Counted from the stretch's first letter, positions 16,495 to 25,333 are shown. The stretch: DNA of 64,000 nt from Paenibacillus terrigena DSM 21567 (GCF_000374845.1 NZ_KB895415.1:472912-536911); one strand, 5' to 3'. Notes: generated by a model not told the origin, from the letters alone. A program made the numbers and translations.

Positions 16495-16644
16495 TTACTC
16501 AAAGAAGGCATATGATACCGGCACCTGTTTTCGATATGAAATTGGCATGCTTATAAAAGGGCAGACTTGTCCCTTTGCATGCAAATCTCCGCGCAGAATG
16601 GGTACTTTTACCATTACTGAATCAGTATCGAAATTAGTGTGCAT
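16495..16644 (-). CDS. 49-codon small ORF upstream of the ABC-F terminator
   Basis: ATG at 16644 with a perfect AAAGGAGG eight bases upstream; the frame encodes 49 residues (starting MHTNFDTDSVMVKV, ending VPVSYAFFE) and stops at 16495. A good promoter lies at 16693-16721. The product has one cysteine, no transmembrane helix, and no family I recognise. Position before an attenuator-like hairpin suggests either a leader peptide, though long for that role, or an independent small protein whose transcript reads into the ABC-F gene. Confidence 0.6.
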   Translation of the reverse strand: MHTNFDTDSVMVKVPILRGDLHAKGQVCPFISMPISYRKQVPVSYAFFE

Positions 16645-16692
16645 CACGTTTGCCTCCTTTCATGGAATGAGATAAATAATTTAACGCTCTTA

Positions 16693-16721
16693 ATAATAAG
16701 TGAATATAACTAAAAAATCAA
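16693..16721 (-). promoter_or_regulatory. Sigma-A-type promoter of the small ORF/ABC-F unit
   Basis: On the minus strand TTGATT (16716-16721) and TATTAT (16693-16698) are separated by 17 bp, in AT-rich DNA, about 50 bp before the 49-codon ORF. Predicted transcription starts near 16686. Confidence 0.6.
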
Positions 16722-16824
16722 TATAATGAATTCACTACACCAAGGATTCCCCAAAGCCAAGCATCCGACGAATCATCATATTTTTACTTTTCAATTCTTC
16801 CGGCAGATGAAACCCAATGGTGCT

Positions 16825-17811
16825 TTACAATTGTACCGGTTGACCTTGCTTAAGCGACTGATATCCTGCGAGTGCAACGTTTGCTGAGTGCAGACCATCT
16901 TCGCCAGAGATCGGAACAGGCTCCCCGCTAAGAATCGCATCTACGAAGTCTTGGATCATGTAGGCGTCCATATTATCGCCCCAGAATTCCCAAGTCCCTT
17001 TACCGTTTACCTTACTGTAGAGCTCGTTCTTCTGCGCGAACCCATCCACGGAAATGACGCCCTTCGTGCCGACAATCTCCATCGTCACATCGCCCCAAGT
17101 TGGGAACGTGCCATTTCTCGACCAACTCGTATCTAACACCCCGAATACGCCGCTCGCAAATTTCACATGAATCATGCCGGCATCCTCTACCTCGATGTTC
17201 TCTTGGAACAGCGGCGCTGCGTACGCATATACTTCCTTCACGGCGCTGCCAATGATCCAATTCATGAGATCCATCACATGTACGGTATGATCCAACAGGG
17301 CCCCCCCGCCCGAAAGTTCTGGTTCGACGAACCAGCCGCCAGGGAAGCTGCCTCGATTCGTGCCCTTAATCGCGATAATATCCCCGATTTCTCCTCGCTC
17401 AACGGCTTTCTTCGCTTGAATTACAGCAGCCAAATAGCGGCATGGGAAGGCTGTCATCAACTGTACATTGTTATCCCGACAAGCCGCAATCATGTCCTCC
17501 ATGCTTTCCTTCGTAATCCCGAGCGGCTTTTCGCAGAGGACATGCTTGCCGCGTCTCGCGGCTTCGATCGTGATCTCGGCATGATACACATTCTCCGAAC
17601 AAATGACGACCGCATCGATATCCGTATCCAGCAGCTGCCGGTAATCTTCGTAATAAGACAATTGATGCGCGCGCACAAGGTTTTCTACCCGGCTTGGCAC
17701 CGAATCCGCAATTCCTGTTACCTCGACCTCAGGCAGCGCATGCAGCGAATTGAAATATGAGAATGCATGACCATGCGCAAAACTAATCATTCCGATTCTA
17801 AGCTTCTTCAT
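16825..17811 (-). CDS. Gfo/Idh/MocA family oxidoreductase
   Basis: 328-residue NAD(P)-dependent sugar or inositol dehydrogenase-like protein: N-terminal Rossmann domain, the LCEKPLG motif with the conserved Lys95 after strand five, and a C-terminal alpha/beta domain (GGGALLDHTVHVMDL carries the family histidine). The first glycine loop reads GMISFAHGHA, not the canonical GxGxxG, which may change cofactor grip. It lies 13 bp downstream of a second family member, forming an operon that diverges from a cupin-AraC regulator. Substrate unknown. Confidence 0.88.
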   Translation of the reverse strand: MKKLRIGMISFAHGHAFSYFNSLHALPEVEVTGIADSVPSRVENLVRAHQLSYYEDYRQLLDTDIDAVVICSENVYHAEITIEAARRGKHVLCEKPLGITKESMEDMIAACRDNNVQLMTAFPCRYLAAVIQAKKAVERGEIGDIIAIKGTNRGSFPGGWFVEPELSGGGALLDHTVHVMDLMNWIIGSAVKEVYAYAAPLFQENIEVEDAGMIHVKFASGVFGVLDTSWSRNGTFPTWGDVTMEIVGTKGVISVDGFAQKNELYSKVNGKGTWEFWGDNMDAYMIQDFVDAILSGEPVPISGEDGLHSANVALAGYQSLKQGQPVQL

Positions 17812-17824
17812 GTTTCATTCCTCC

Positions 17825-18817
17825 TTATCGTTGTACCAATGGAAGATAGATTGCTCGGCCTGTCCTTGCGCTCTCGATCGCGGCCAATGCCAATTCCAAG
17901 GCTTTGTAGGCATCTCTAGCGGTGACAATCGACTCCGAACCTGTGCGAATACAATCGATGAAGTGCAGCAGCTCTAGCTCATACGGGCTTTGGAATCCAG
18001 GGCTTTCCGGAACCGTCACGAATGCGCTTGTCTCGGAAGCGGATGGCGCTTTATGGATTTGCAGCGAACTGCTCTTCAAACTATTGGCCATCACGATCCC
18101 TTCGCTGCCGGCGATTTCGGACTTGGTCTGGAACTGCCCCGGGAAGCCCCAATTCGCTTCCACATTAGCAACGGCTCCGCTCTCGAACTGTAGCGTAACC
18201 AAGGCATAATCGAGCAGCTCTTCCCTGCGATTGAGCCCGTACACGGTTTTAACTTCACCCAGCGACCAGCGCAGGAAGTCCAAATCGTGGATCATCAAAT
18301 CGACCATGACGCCACCGCTCTGTTCAACCTCGTTATACCATGCCTTTGTCGCCCCAGGATGTCCCCCGATTCGACTCGCATGTGCGACGCATGCACGGCC
18401 TAATTTCCCCTCATCCAAGGACTGTTTCATGTTGACGTAATCCGGGAAGAACCGAACGACATGCCCGACGAACAGGCGAACGCCGTTCTCTTCACAGCAT
18501 CGGATCATCTGTTCCGCATCCTCAAGGTTCAAGGCGATCGGCTTCTCGCTGATGACATGCTTGCCCGCCTTGGCTGCGTGCATCGTATATTCCTTATGCA
18601 AATAGCTAGGCAGCGCAATACTGATCACATCAAATTCAGCCTTCTCCAGCATTTCCTCAAATGAGCTGTAAGCTACAGCCCCTGTCATACGAGCTGCATC
18701 GTCAGCCAGATCCTGTTGTATATCACAAACGCCCGTTAATTCCACATCTTGCATGCCTGCATAAATGCTCGCATGGATACGGCCCAATCCACCGCAACCT
18801 AATACCGCTACTTTCAT
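17825..18817 (-). CDS. Gfo/Idh/MocA family oxidoreductase
   Basis: 330-residue dehydrogenase with a canonical cofactor loop (GCGGLGRIH, residues 7-15), the ISEKPIALN motif (Lys92) and the C-terminal GGVMVDLMIHDLDFLRW segment carrying the conserved Asp/His region. First gene of a two-gene operon with another Gfo/Idh/MocA protein. Tandem pairs of this family often perform successive oxidation and reduction steps on sugars (family knowledge); that role here is inference. Confidence 0.9.
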   Translation of the reverse strand: MKVAVLGCGGLGRIHASIYAGMQDVELTGVCDIQQDLADDAARMTGAVAYSSFEEMLEKAEFDVISIALPSYLHKEYTMHAAKAGKHVISEKPIALNLEDAEQMIRCCEENGVRLFVGHVVRFFPDYVNMKQSLDEGKLGRACVAHASRIGGHPGATKAWYNEVEQSGGVMVDLMIHDLDFLRWSLGEVKTVYGLNRREELLDYALVTLQFESGAVANVEANWGFPGQFQTKSEIAGSEGIVMANSLKSSSLQIHKAPSASETSAFVTVPESPGFQSPYELELLHFIDCIRTGSESIVTARDAYKALELALAAIESARTGRAIYLPLVQR

Positions 18818-19173
18818 CGCTGCATCCCCTTCACTTGGATATGTACTTCCCTATAGAAAAATGATACATTCAGGGAAGACCCACGTATATGCGGTTAATT
18901 AACCGATTTGTATCCATATTTATTCTAGAGGTCGTTCAAAAAGCCATCTTTTGATCACGAAGAATTTCAAGTAGCGTATTCGACATCGAATCTTGCGTTC
19001 ACCCGTGAAGAGCTAACGCTTACGAAGTATCCTTCCTTTGGAAGGATTTCAGGTACTCATTTAGGTTTTGCCTAAACTCCGTTCCTCCTTCTTCAGGTTC
19101 TCACAACCTTCTCGGTGCTGAAAAGTCGACTTTTTGAACACATACTTCTAAGAAAAATAGCGAGGTTGGCACA
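18818..19173. other. Divergent intergenic region containing a MITE-like repeat
   Basis: Between the divergent Gfo/Idh/MocA operon and the AraC gene. It consists mostly of a 206-bp MITE-like element (18934-19139). The left 110 bp are AT-rich (GCGGTTAATTAACCG is a palindrome at about 18890-18905) and probably carry the operon promoter. No gene seen. Confidence 0.6.
18934..19139. mobile_element. MITE-like element with 19-bp terminal inverted repeats
   Basis: The ends GTTCAAAAAGCCATCTTTT and AAAAGTCGACTTTTTGAAC are inverted repeats matching at 16 of 19 positions. The interior holds several small hairpins (ATCCTTCC/GGAAGGAT, TTTAGG/GCCTAAA, AGGTT/AACCT) and no ORF. Size, structure and intergenic location fit a miniature inverted-repeat element; an untranslated structured RNA is the alternative. 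No clear target duplication. Confidence 0.55.
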
Positions 19174-20046
19174 GTGCAAATTATTCAAGAACCGATCCAT
19201 TATCAGAACCCGCAATTATGTATGAAAGTATGGGAATTTACGCATACAGGTGATGAGCATGAAGGTCCTGTGCAATGGCATTATCACAAAGAGGTGGAGT
19301 TTGTCCTTGTCGTGGAAGGCGTCCATGAGATGCATACGCCGACCCACTCGTATCGGCTGAACCAAGGCGATGTCGTGGTCATCGGTTCCTCACAGCTTCA
19401 TCGCGGACTTACGCCTGTTGGACAAGATGTTGCGTATATCGTCCTTCACATTGATCTAGAGCCGTACTTTGATCCGGCGATGATGCATTATACGAGACAC
19501 TTCATGGAAGTGCTGAATCCGCTCGAAGAATTGAATTACATCTTTCGCAAGTTCCCGCATGTACAGCGTGAAGTCGGGGCAATCCTGCATCACATCCATG
19601 AGGAAGTCATGCAGAAGAAGAAAGGCTACGAGATTGCGGTCAGCATGCATATTAAGCCCCTGCTTCTGACGCTGCTGCGCAACGATGACCAGGGGCTCTT
19701 GCTTGCGCATGAATATGTCGATGCAGACGTGCTGCGTCCGGTGATTGCCTATATTGAAGAACATTTGGCCGAGAAAATCGATATGAGCATAGTCAGTCAA
19801 ATGGCTGGGATGAGCTATACGTATTTCTCGAAATATTTTAAGAGCAAGGTCGGGATTTCTTTCACCGATTTCGTCAATCGGAAGCGAATTGCCAAGGCGG
19901 AGCGAATGCTGGCCATCGGCAACAAGAACGTTACCGACATCGCAGAAGCCGTAGGCATTGAGAACATGGCGCATTTCTATGAATTGTTCAAACGATTCTG
20001 CGGCTGTACGCCTAGAGAATATAAACGAAAGATGAGAGGAGTGTAG
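19174..20046 (+). CDS. AraC-family regulator with N-terminal cupin
   Basis: 290-residue transcription factor. The N-terminal 90 residues form a cupin sugar-binding domain (HYHKEVEFVLVVEGVHEM and LNQGDVVVIGSSQLH), and the last 100 carry two AraC helix-turn-helix motifs (MSIVSQMAGMSYTYFSKYFK and VTDIAEAVGIENMAHFYELF). The start is GTG with a GAGG site eight bases upstream. It diverges from the Gfo/Idh/MocA operon, which it probably controls in response to a sugar. A DUF1232 gene follows eight bases downstream. Confidence 0.9.
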   Translation: MQIIQEPIHYQNPQLCMKVWEFTHTGDEHEGPVQWHYHKEVEFVLVVEGVHEMHTPTHSYRLNQGDVVVIGSSQLHRGLTPVGQDVAYIVLHIDLEPYFDPAMMHYTRHFMEVLNPLEELNYIFRKFPHVQREVGAILHHIHEEVMQKKKGYEIAVSMHIKPLLLTLLRNDDQGLLLAHEYVDADVLRPVIAYIEEHLAEKIDMSIVSQMAGMSYTYFSKYFKSKVGISFTDFVNRKRIAKAERMLAIGNKNVTDIAEAVGIENMAHFYELFKRFCGCTPREYKRKMRGV

Positions 20047-20054
20047 CTGATCCT

Positions 20055-20447
20055 ATGAAAAAAGACGATGATTCTATCCATTCAGAGTTATCCCTGCAAG
20101 AACTTCCCTATAGCCAAGAGAATGAGGAAATCGTGAAGAAAAACTTCTGGACCAAAACGAAGAAATTCGCTGGTAAAATCCCATTCACCAAAGATGCCGT
20201 TGCGATGTACTACTGTGCGGTTGACGCCAAAACCCCGTTATGGGCCAAAGGAATCGCCTTCGGCGCGCTGGCATATTTCATTTCACCGGTGGACGCAATT
20301 CCAGATGCCCTGATTGGACTTGGATTTACCGATGATGCCGCCGTGATTGTAGCAGGAATCAAGGCCATTTCCGGCCAGATTACGGACGAGCACCGGGAAC
20401 AAGCGGATAATTTCTTACATGGAGATGACAAAAAGGCGCAGCCGTAA
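20055..20447 (+). CDS. DUF1232 (YkvA-like) membrane-associated protein
   Basis: 130 residues. The conserved DUF1232 segment (AKGIAFGALAYFISPVDAIPD, then LIGLGFTDDAAVI) occupies about residues 55-105. These proteins have one or two short hydrophobic helices and no established function. It follows the AraC gene by eight bases and may be co-transcribed, although the functional link is unclear. Its stop codon lies in the loop of the terminator hairpin. Confidence 0.88.
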   Translation: MKKDDDSIHSELSLQELPYSQENEEIVKKNFWTKTKKFAGKIPFTKDAVAMYYCAVDAKTPLWAKGIAFGALAYFISPVDAIPDALIGLGFTDDAAVIVAGIKAISGQITDEHREQADNFLHGDDKKAQP

Positions 20448-21103
20448 GCTGCGCCTTTCTTTGCTGAACTTCTTAAATAATTCCGTCTGCTCTTGAATGC
20501 CTTTCTCCGCTGCAAACCATTAATGGTTAATGGAATCGTGATTTCCTGCCTGCCGATTTGTTCCAAATATGCAAAGTAGGAAGTTAAATCATACAACTCC
20601 TTCAGATCGATTCGTTCAGGGAGGGAATATCCCCCATAGGTCGGTAATTGAAGGACAAGGCAGTTCGCCCCCTCGTCGTACAAATAAACAGCAGCTGCTG
20701 TGGCGCCTGTCCCTTTGCCAGCCCTCTCGACGATGCTCTCCACAAACCAGGTCTGAAATTGTTCTTCATCCACGCAGGATAATAATTGACACGTCTCTTT
20801 CCCTTGCAATACGTCAAATGAAGTCATCGACTGTTGGAAAATCCGCGGTGTACAAGCATCCACTGCGATCGGAAAACAAGTTTCAAAACGAGCGGCAGTT
20901 CCCTTTTGGGCCTTCATCTTAAGCTGCAATCCATCCATGGTCATAATAGCCATGTAATCACATGCTAATTTGGAATGAAACGAATCGATTAAATAGTGCA
21001 GCGTCTCACCTAGCGTATCGAACTGAATCATCTGCCGCGCAGTCTTTCGAAGATGGATGTCCAGTCTGCTCATCAGCATTTTATGTTTTCGCTTCGTGTT
21101 CAT
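20210..21103 (-). pseudogene. Truncated GAF-like sensor gene
   Basis: The frame opens at ATG 21103 with AAAGGGG upstream and encodes a plausible GAF-like sensory domain through about residue 200 (base 20504): predicted helices, then SKLACDYMAIMTMDGLQLKMKAQKG and AAAVYLYDEGANCLVLQ. Beyond that the frame runs antisense through the DUF1232 terminator and coding sequence to a stop at 20210, where the translation is Cys/Ser-rich and not protein-like. I infer the original 3' part (an output domain such as GGDEF, kinase or HTH) was lost and the remainder is a relic. An intact short protein ending by chance is the alternative. Confidence 0.5.
20432..20458 (+). terminator. Terminator overlapping the DUF1232 stop codon
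   Basis: AAAGGCGCAGC (20432-20442) pairs perfectly with GCTGCGCCTTT (20448-20458); the five-base loop contains the TAA stop. TTTCTTT follows on the plus strand. The minus strand also shows TTTT, so it may act in both directions. Confidence 0.85.
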
Positions 21104-21129
21104 GTTAGCCCGCCCCTTTCTAATAAAAA

Positions 21130-21166
21130 AATCGCCGTCTACTTATCGAAACAAGTAAATGGCGAT
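21130..21166 (-). terminator. Terminator of the amine-utilisation operon
   Basis: On the minus strand AATCGCC...CAAGTA-type arms pair with AAGTAG...GGCGATT (one internal mismatch region), followed by TTTTTTT. It lies directly after the amine oxidase stop codon at the end of the ten-gene operon. Confidence 0.8.
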
Positions 21167-21187
21167 TCCTTTGTTGCTGCATGAGGC

Positions 21188-22789
21188 TCAGGCGCGCGCC
21201 GATGCAATGTTTAATCTGCTTAATACTTCCTTTGCGGCGCGATTTCCTGTCTCAACTCCACCATTTAAAAACTGTTGGAATTCAAGTGAGGTATACTCGC
21301 CAGCAAAGAAACAATGACCCTCAGGTTCACCAAAAATACCTCTGTACTTCGTGTACTGCCCTACTTTGTAACAGGAGTAGGATCCTTTCGTCCACCGATA
21401 CCCTGGCCAATAATCCAGCGTCGCTTTTCCATTCCATTTCTTGCTTATGCCAGGTAGATCGGGTTCAATAGATTTGAGGAATTTTTGCGCATACGAATTG
21501 GCATTGCCCGAACCAAAACTATTGCCCATATCACCTCCTGTGAAATCAACCAAAATACCGGATTTCCCCGCTTGCCCTCTCGTCGTATCCCAGGTATCCT
21601 GATAGGCGTTCGATACGAACGCACCGCTGCTGCCGAGCGATTCCCAGTGGCGATCTTCAAACTGCAGCGCTAGCTTAGAGCACGTAGCAACACCCAACTC
21701 GGCAATTGCTTTTTGCTTCAAGCTTCTGAAGCCTGAACGGCTTAAATCAACATCTCGCAATGTCGAGACAGGTAATGCGAGAATGACATAATCCGCCTCT
21801 ACACAGCTTAATTTTCCGGAAAAATAAAGCGAATACGTTCCATTGCTATTTTTTCTCAAGCTCTCGAGCGGCGATGACAGCGAAATCTGTCCATTCAGCT
21901 TATCCGCCAAGAGTTTAGGAACCTGATCATTGCCGCCACGAATATGATATCGCTCTTCACCTCCGGTTCCAAACGGAGAGAATTCCTCTCGATCCGACGT
22001 GCTCATCGCGTAGATCATAGACAGAGAGCTTAGCGTAGAACTTTCAAGACCAGCGCTGGCCGTGTAAGCTAAATCTACCGTTCTTGATAACATTGAATTC
22101 ATGCCACCCGGGACATACGTTTGCAACCAATTGACAATGGACATCTGATCTAATTGCTTACCGCGTGCCGTATAGCTATTGTATAACGTCACATCGCCCG
22201 CAGCCCTTCGGTCCCTTTGAAGAGGCTCCCAGACGCCCAAAAACATTTTGGACAATTCCTCCATGGAAACAAGAGCCCCATCCATAACAATGCGGAAATC
22301 GCCATTTTCATAGGCATATAAATCGTCCACTTGTAGATTGAGTTCCTGAATTAGATTTAAAATATCCGTATGGTCCGTATTGATTAATTCTCCGCCGTGC
22401 TCATAGATTTGGCCCTCATTGAAGGCATTCCTTCCCGTATAGCAGCGACCCCCTACGCGTGAAGATGCTTCATATACTTGCGCGTTGATTCCCGCTTGTT
22501 GTAAACGATAGGCAGCAGTTAATCCAGCAAGTCCGGCACCGACGATCGCAACACGTGGAGCTGTCGCTGCATTCACGATTTTCGTACCCAGGTTGAACGC
22601 GACTGGAGGAACCGCCAATGCGGCTGATGCGAGCATCGCTTTCTGTAGAAATTCTCTGCGAGAAATTTTCTGTTGCACGCGTTCCTCTATGACTTGTTCT
22701 ACAGGGACATCTCGTTTGGATGCCTCCCCGGCAATGCTAGCTGCTGTTTGTAATTGGCGCATCAAAGGAGTTTTTGACATTGTTTTCAC
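21188..22789 (-). CDS. Flavin monoamine oxidase with Tat signal
   Basis: 533-residue FAD amine oxidase that oxidises primary or secondary amines to imine/aldehyde, releasing H2O2 and ammonia. The N-terminus has a twin-arginine signal (SRREFL, residues 43-48, then the hydrophobic AMLASAALAVPPVAF), unusually far from the start. The FAD motif is VAIVGAGLAGLTAAYRL (about 80-96), with ASSRVGGRC completing the nucleotide site and the C-terminal FFAGEYTS motif that contacts flavin. Last gene of the operon; an aldehyde dehydrogenase gene lies 30 bp upstream. If exported by Tat, it would act outside the membrane while the other enzymes are cytosolic, which is odd. Substrate probably a polyamine or other amine (inference). 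Confidence 0.88.
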   Translation of the reverse strand: MKTMSKTPLMRQLQTAASIAGEASKRDVPVEQVIEERVQQKISRREFLQKAMLASAALAVPPVAFNLGTKIVNAATAPRVAIVGAGLAGLTAAYRLQQAGINAQVYEASSRVGGRCYTGRNAFNEGQIYEHGGELINTDHTDILNLIQELNLQVDDLYAYENGDFRIVMDGALVSMEELSKMFLGVWEPLQRDRRAAGDVTLYNSYTARGKQLDQMSIVNWLQTYVPGGMNSMLSRTVDLAYTASAGLESSTLSSLSMIYAMSTSDREEFSPFGTGGEERYHIRGGNDQVPKLLADKLNGQISLSSPLESLRKNSNGTYSLYFSGKLSCVEADYVILALPVSTLRDVDLSRSGFRSLKQKAIAELGVATCSKLALQFEDRHWESLGSSGAFVSNAYQDTWDTTRGQAGKSGILVDFTGGDMGNSFGSGNANSYAQKFLKSIEPDLPGISKKWNGKATLDYWPGYRWTKGSYSCYKVGQYTKYRGIFGEPEGHCFFAGEYTSLEFQQFLNGGVETGNRAAKEVLSRLNIASARA

Positions 22790-22818
22790 GCTCCGTTTGA
22801 ATAAGTTTTTTTCAACAT

Positions 22819-24249
22819 CTATTCAAATTTCATCATGACATGTTTTAAACGCGTATACTCTTCTAGCGCATAGACGGATAAATCCGATCCATACCCTGAC
22901 ATCTTATGTCCGCCGTGCGGCATTTCACTCACAAGGCTCAGATGCGCATTCGTCCAAACCTCGCCGAACTCAAGTTCTCTGCTTGCACGCATAGCACGAT
23001 CCAAATTTTTGGTCCAGACGGAGGATGCCAATCCGTACTTGCAATCATTCGCCATTTGGATGGCTTCATCATCGGTTTTGAACGGGGTAACGGTAATGAC
23101 GGGACCAAACACTTCTTCCTGAATGATCTCGTCGGATTGCTGTGCTCCAGCGATCACCGTAGGCTGGTAGAAAAACCCGGCCCGATCTAATCGCTTGCCT
23201 CCCGTCAAGATCGTACAGCCCGAATTAACAGCCCGCTGTACCATTTCATCGATTTTATGAAGATGCGCCTCGGAAATAACGGGGCCTACCAGTGTATCCG
23301 GCAGCATTGGGTCGCCGACGGCTGTACCTTCAACAAAGGATATTAATTTGTGAATAAATTCTTCGTAGATGGATTCTTGAATGTAGATTCTTGTCGCTGC
23401 CGTACAGTCTTGGCCACTGTTATAAAACCCGCCTGCCATAGCCCAAAAAGCAGCATCCTCCAACTTGGCATCGTCGAATACGATGAACGGCGCCTTCCCG
23501 CCCAGCTCCAGATGCAATTTTTTCATCGAGTCAGCCGCTTCCCTGGCAATTGATTTACCTGCCCGCACACTTCCCGTAAGCGCCGCCATTTTAACCTCGG
23601 GATGACGTACCAACTCTGCTCCAGCCACTGTACCTTGACCCGTAACGATATTCAGTACGCCTGGTGGCAAAATCCCAACACTCAATTCCGCAAGCTTCAA
23701 AGCCGTTAATGGTGTAAGCTCGGATGGCTTAAGGACAACCGTATTGCCGGCTGCGATCGCGGGACCGATTTTCCAAACGGCCATTGCTAGCGGAAAATTC
23801 CATGGGGCGATTGAACCGATAACACCGAGCGGCTCTCGGCGCAGCATACTGTTATGCTGTGCCATATACTCGCCTGCAACAGGCCCTTGCAGCATACGTG
23901 CAGCACTTGCGAAAAATCTTATATTATCAACGATGAACTCGATCAGATGTGTCGAGAATTGAATTGGCAGTCCAACATTTTGCGTTTCCAAGACAGCCAA
24001 TTCTTCTGCATGCGCCTCGATTCGGTCAGCAAGCTTTAATAGAGCCGTACTTCTCTCGCCCGGTGTCGTATGTCTCCACGTCTTGAATGCGACACCTGCC
24101 GCCTGAACGGCTGCATCGATATCTTCTGGCGTGCAAGCAGGAGCTTGTGCAATCACTTCTCCGGTTGCAGGGCTCAGGATGGAATCATATTGATCACTGC
24201 GACTGTCTACAAAAATCCCATTAATAAAAATTTGCTTTTTTAGCATCAT
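22819..24249 (-). CDS. Aldehyde dehydrogenase (aminoaldehyde type likely)
   Basis: 476-residue NAD(P)-dependent aldehyde dehydrogenase. The oxyanion Asn (PWNFP, residues 149-153), general base Glu249 (LELGGKAP) and nucleophile Cys282 (NSGQDCTAATR) are intact. The GQDCTA context resembles gamma-aminobutyraldehyde/betaine aldehyde dehydrogenases (family knowledge), fitting its place between a Pot-type importer and an amine oxidase. It would oxidise the aminoaldehyde produced by the oxidase to the amino acid (inference). Confidence 0.9.
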   Translation of the reverse strand: MMLKKQIFINGIFVDSRSDQYDSILSPATGEVIAQAPACTPEDIDAAVQAAGVAFKTWRHTTPGERSTALLKLADRIEAHAEELAVLETQNVGLPIQFSTHLIEFIVDNIRFFASAARMLQGPVAGEYMAQHNSMLRREPLGVIGSIAPWNFPLAMAVWKIGPAIAAGNTVVLKPSELTPLTALKLAELSVGILPPGVLNIVTGQGTVAGAELVRHPEVKMAALTGSVRAGKSIAREAADSMKKLHLELGGKAPFIVFDDAKLEDAAFWAMAGGFYNSGQDCTAATRIYIQESIYEEFIHKLISFVEGTAVGDPMLPDTLVGPVISEAHLHKIDEMVQRAVNSGCTILTGGKRLDRAGFFYQPTVIAGAQQSDEIIQEEVFGPVITVTPFKTDDEAIQMANDCKYGLASSVWTKNLDRAMRASRELEFGEVWTNAHLSLVSEMPHGGHKMSGYGSDLSVYALEEYTRLKHVMMKFE

Positions 24250-24274
24250 ATACGGCTCTCCTCTTCATCCTTTG

Positions 24275-25333
24275 CTATTCTAACAACCATTGTTCAAAGC
24301 GCACTTGCACTTTATCGAAATTTGCAATCCAGTAAGAATCATCCGCCGCAATTTGTTGTTTTTGCAGTTCAGGTGTGACCCCAAGACGTTTTTTATCTGC
24401 ATCGGACAATTTATCAATCGCCTTTTGATTCGCAGGCGCATAATCGGCGTTTTTACCATAATCCACTTGGACATCCAGCGAAGTTGCAAATGCGATAAAT
24501 TTCATCGCAAGGTCTTTATTTTTCGTTCCTTTCGGAATCACCCACCCCAAGTAGGAGCGGAATGCATTCTCATAGGTGAATTCTATCGGCGTTCCCTTCC
24601 TCTTCTGATCCGTTAGCGCGCCGTCATAGCCCGTAGCGATAGCTGCTGTTCCATTCGTTAACAGCTCCGGTACTTGCGCTCCACTCGTCCACCAGGTCTT
24701 GAAATCGCTCTTGATTTCATCTAACTTCTTGAACGCACGATCTACATCAAGCGGATACAATTTGTCTAGGGTTACACCATCAGCAAGGAGCGCCATTTCA
24801 ATCGTTGGAGCCGGAAATTTATAAGCGGAGCGTCCGCCTGGAAATTTCTTTAAGTCCCAAAAATCCGCCCATGTCTTCGGCGCATGTGCAGCGTCAATTT
24901 TTTCGGAATTCCAGCTCAAGACGGTAGCAAAAGAATCAGAAGCAATGAAATTAGCAGTCGCCGTCTGATCGTTATAACCTTCTTTACTGATCAAGTTGTA
25001 GTCTAAAGGTTCGAACAAACCTTGTTGACCTGCTAATTTCCCGTAGAAGGAATCCACGTTCACAACATCCCACGTGACATTCCCGCTATCGACCATCGCC
25101 TGCAGTTTTCCATAATCCGGAGGGGTTTCAATGACTATTTTCACATTATATTTCTTCTCAAAAGCGTCATAGACTGCGGCTTGCCGATAACCTACCGAGT
25201 TTGCATCCCAGTCGACAATCGTTAACTTCTGCGGGTTTTCTTGACTGGATCCGCCTTCCTCATTTTTGCCGCATGCGATGAGTGAAGCAGTTAAGGCAAA
25301 GACAGCAACCATAACCGACAATTTTTTCAACAT
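24275..25333 (-). CDS. PotD-like polyamine-binding lipoprotein
   Basis: 352-residue substrate-binding lipoprotein: lipobox SLIAC with Cys21, then a PotD/SBP type-1 fold (KLTIVDWDANSVGYRQAAVYDAFEKK... WDVVNVDSF ... ALTDQKRKGTPIEF). Family members bind putrescine, spermidine or related cations. It follows the two permease genes (32 bp gap). The binding residues cannot be assigned by eye, so the ligand is open. Confidence 0.88.
   Translation of the reverse strand: MLKKLSVMVAVFALTASLIACGKNEEGGSSQENPQKLTIVDWDANSVGYRQAAVYDAFEKKYNVKIVIETPPDYGKLQAMVDSGNVTWDVVNVDSFYGKLAGQQGLFEPLDYNLISKEGYNDQTATANFIASDSFATVLSWNSEKIDAAHAPKTWADFWDLKKFPGGRSAYKFPAPTIEMALLADGVTLDKLYPLDVDRAFKKLDEIKSDFKTWWTSGAQVPELLTNGTAAIATGYDGALTDQKRKGTPIEFTYENAFRSYLGWVIPKGTKNKDLAMKFIAFATSLDVQVDYGKNADYAPANQKAIDKLSDADKKRLGVTPELQKQQIAADDSYWIANFDKVQVRFEQWLLE

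Noticed and set aside
17167..17760. 197-codon plus-strand open frame opposite a Gfo/Idh/MocA gene
   Set aside because: Complementary to a well-supported gene and has no start signals or domain.
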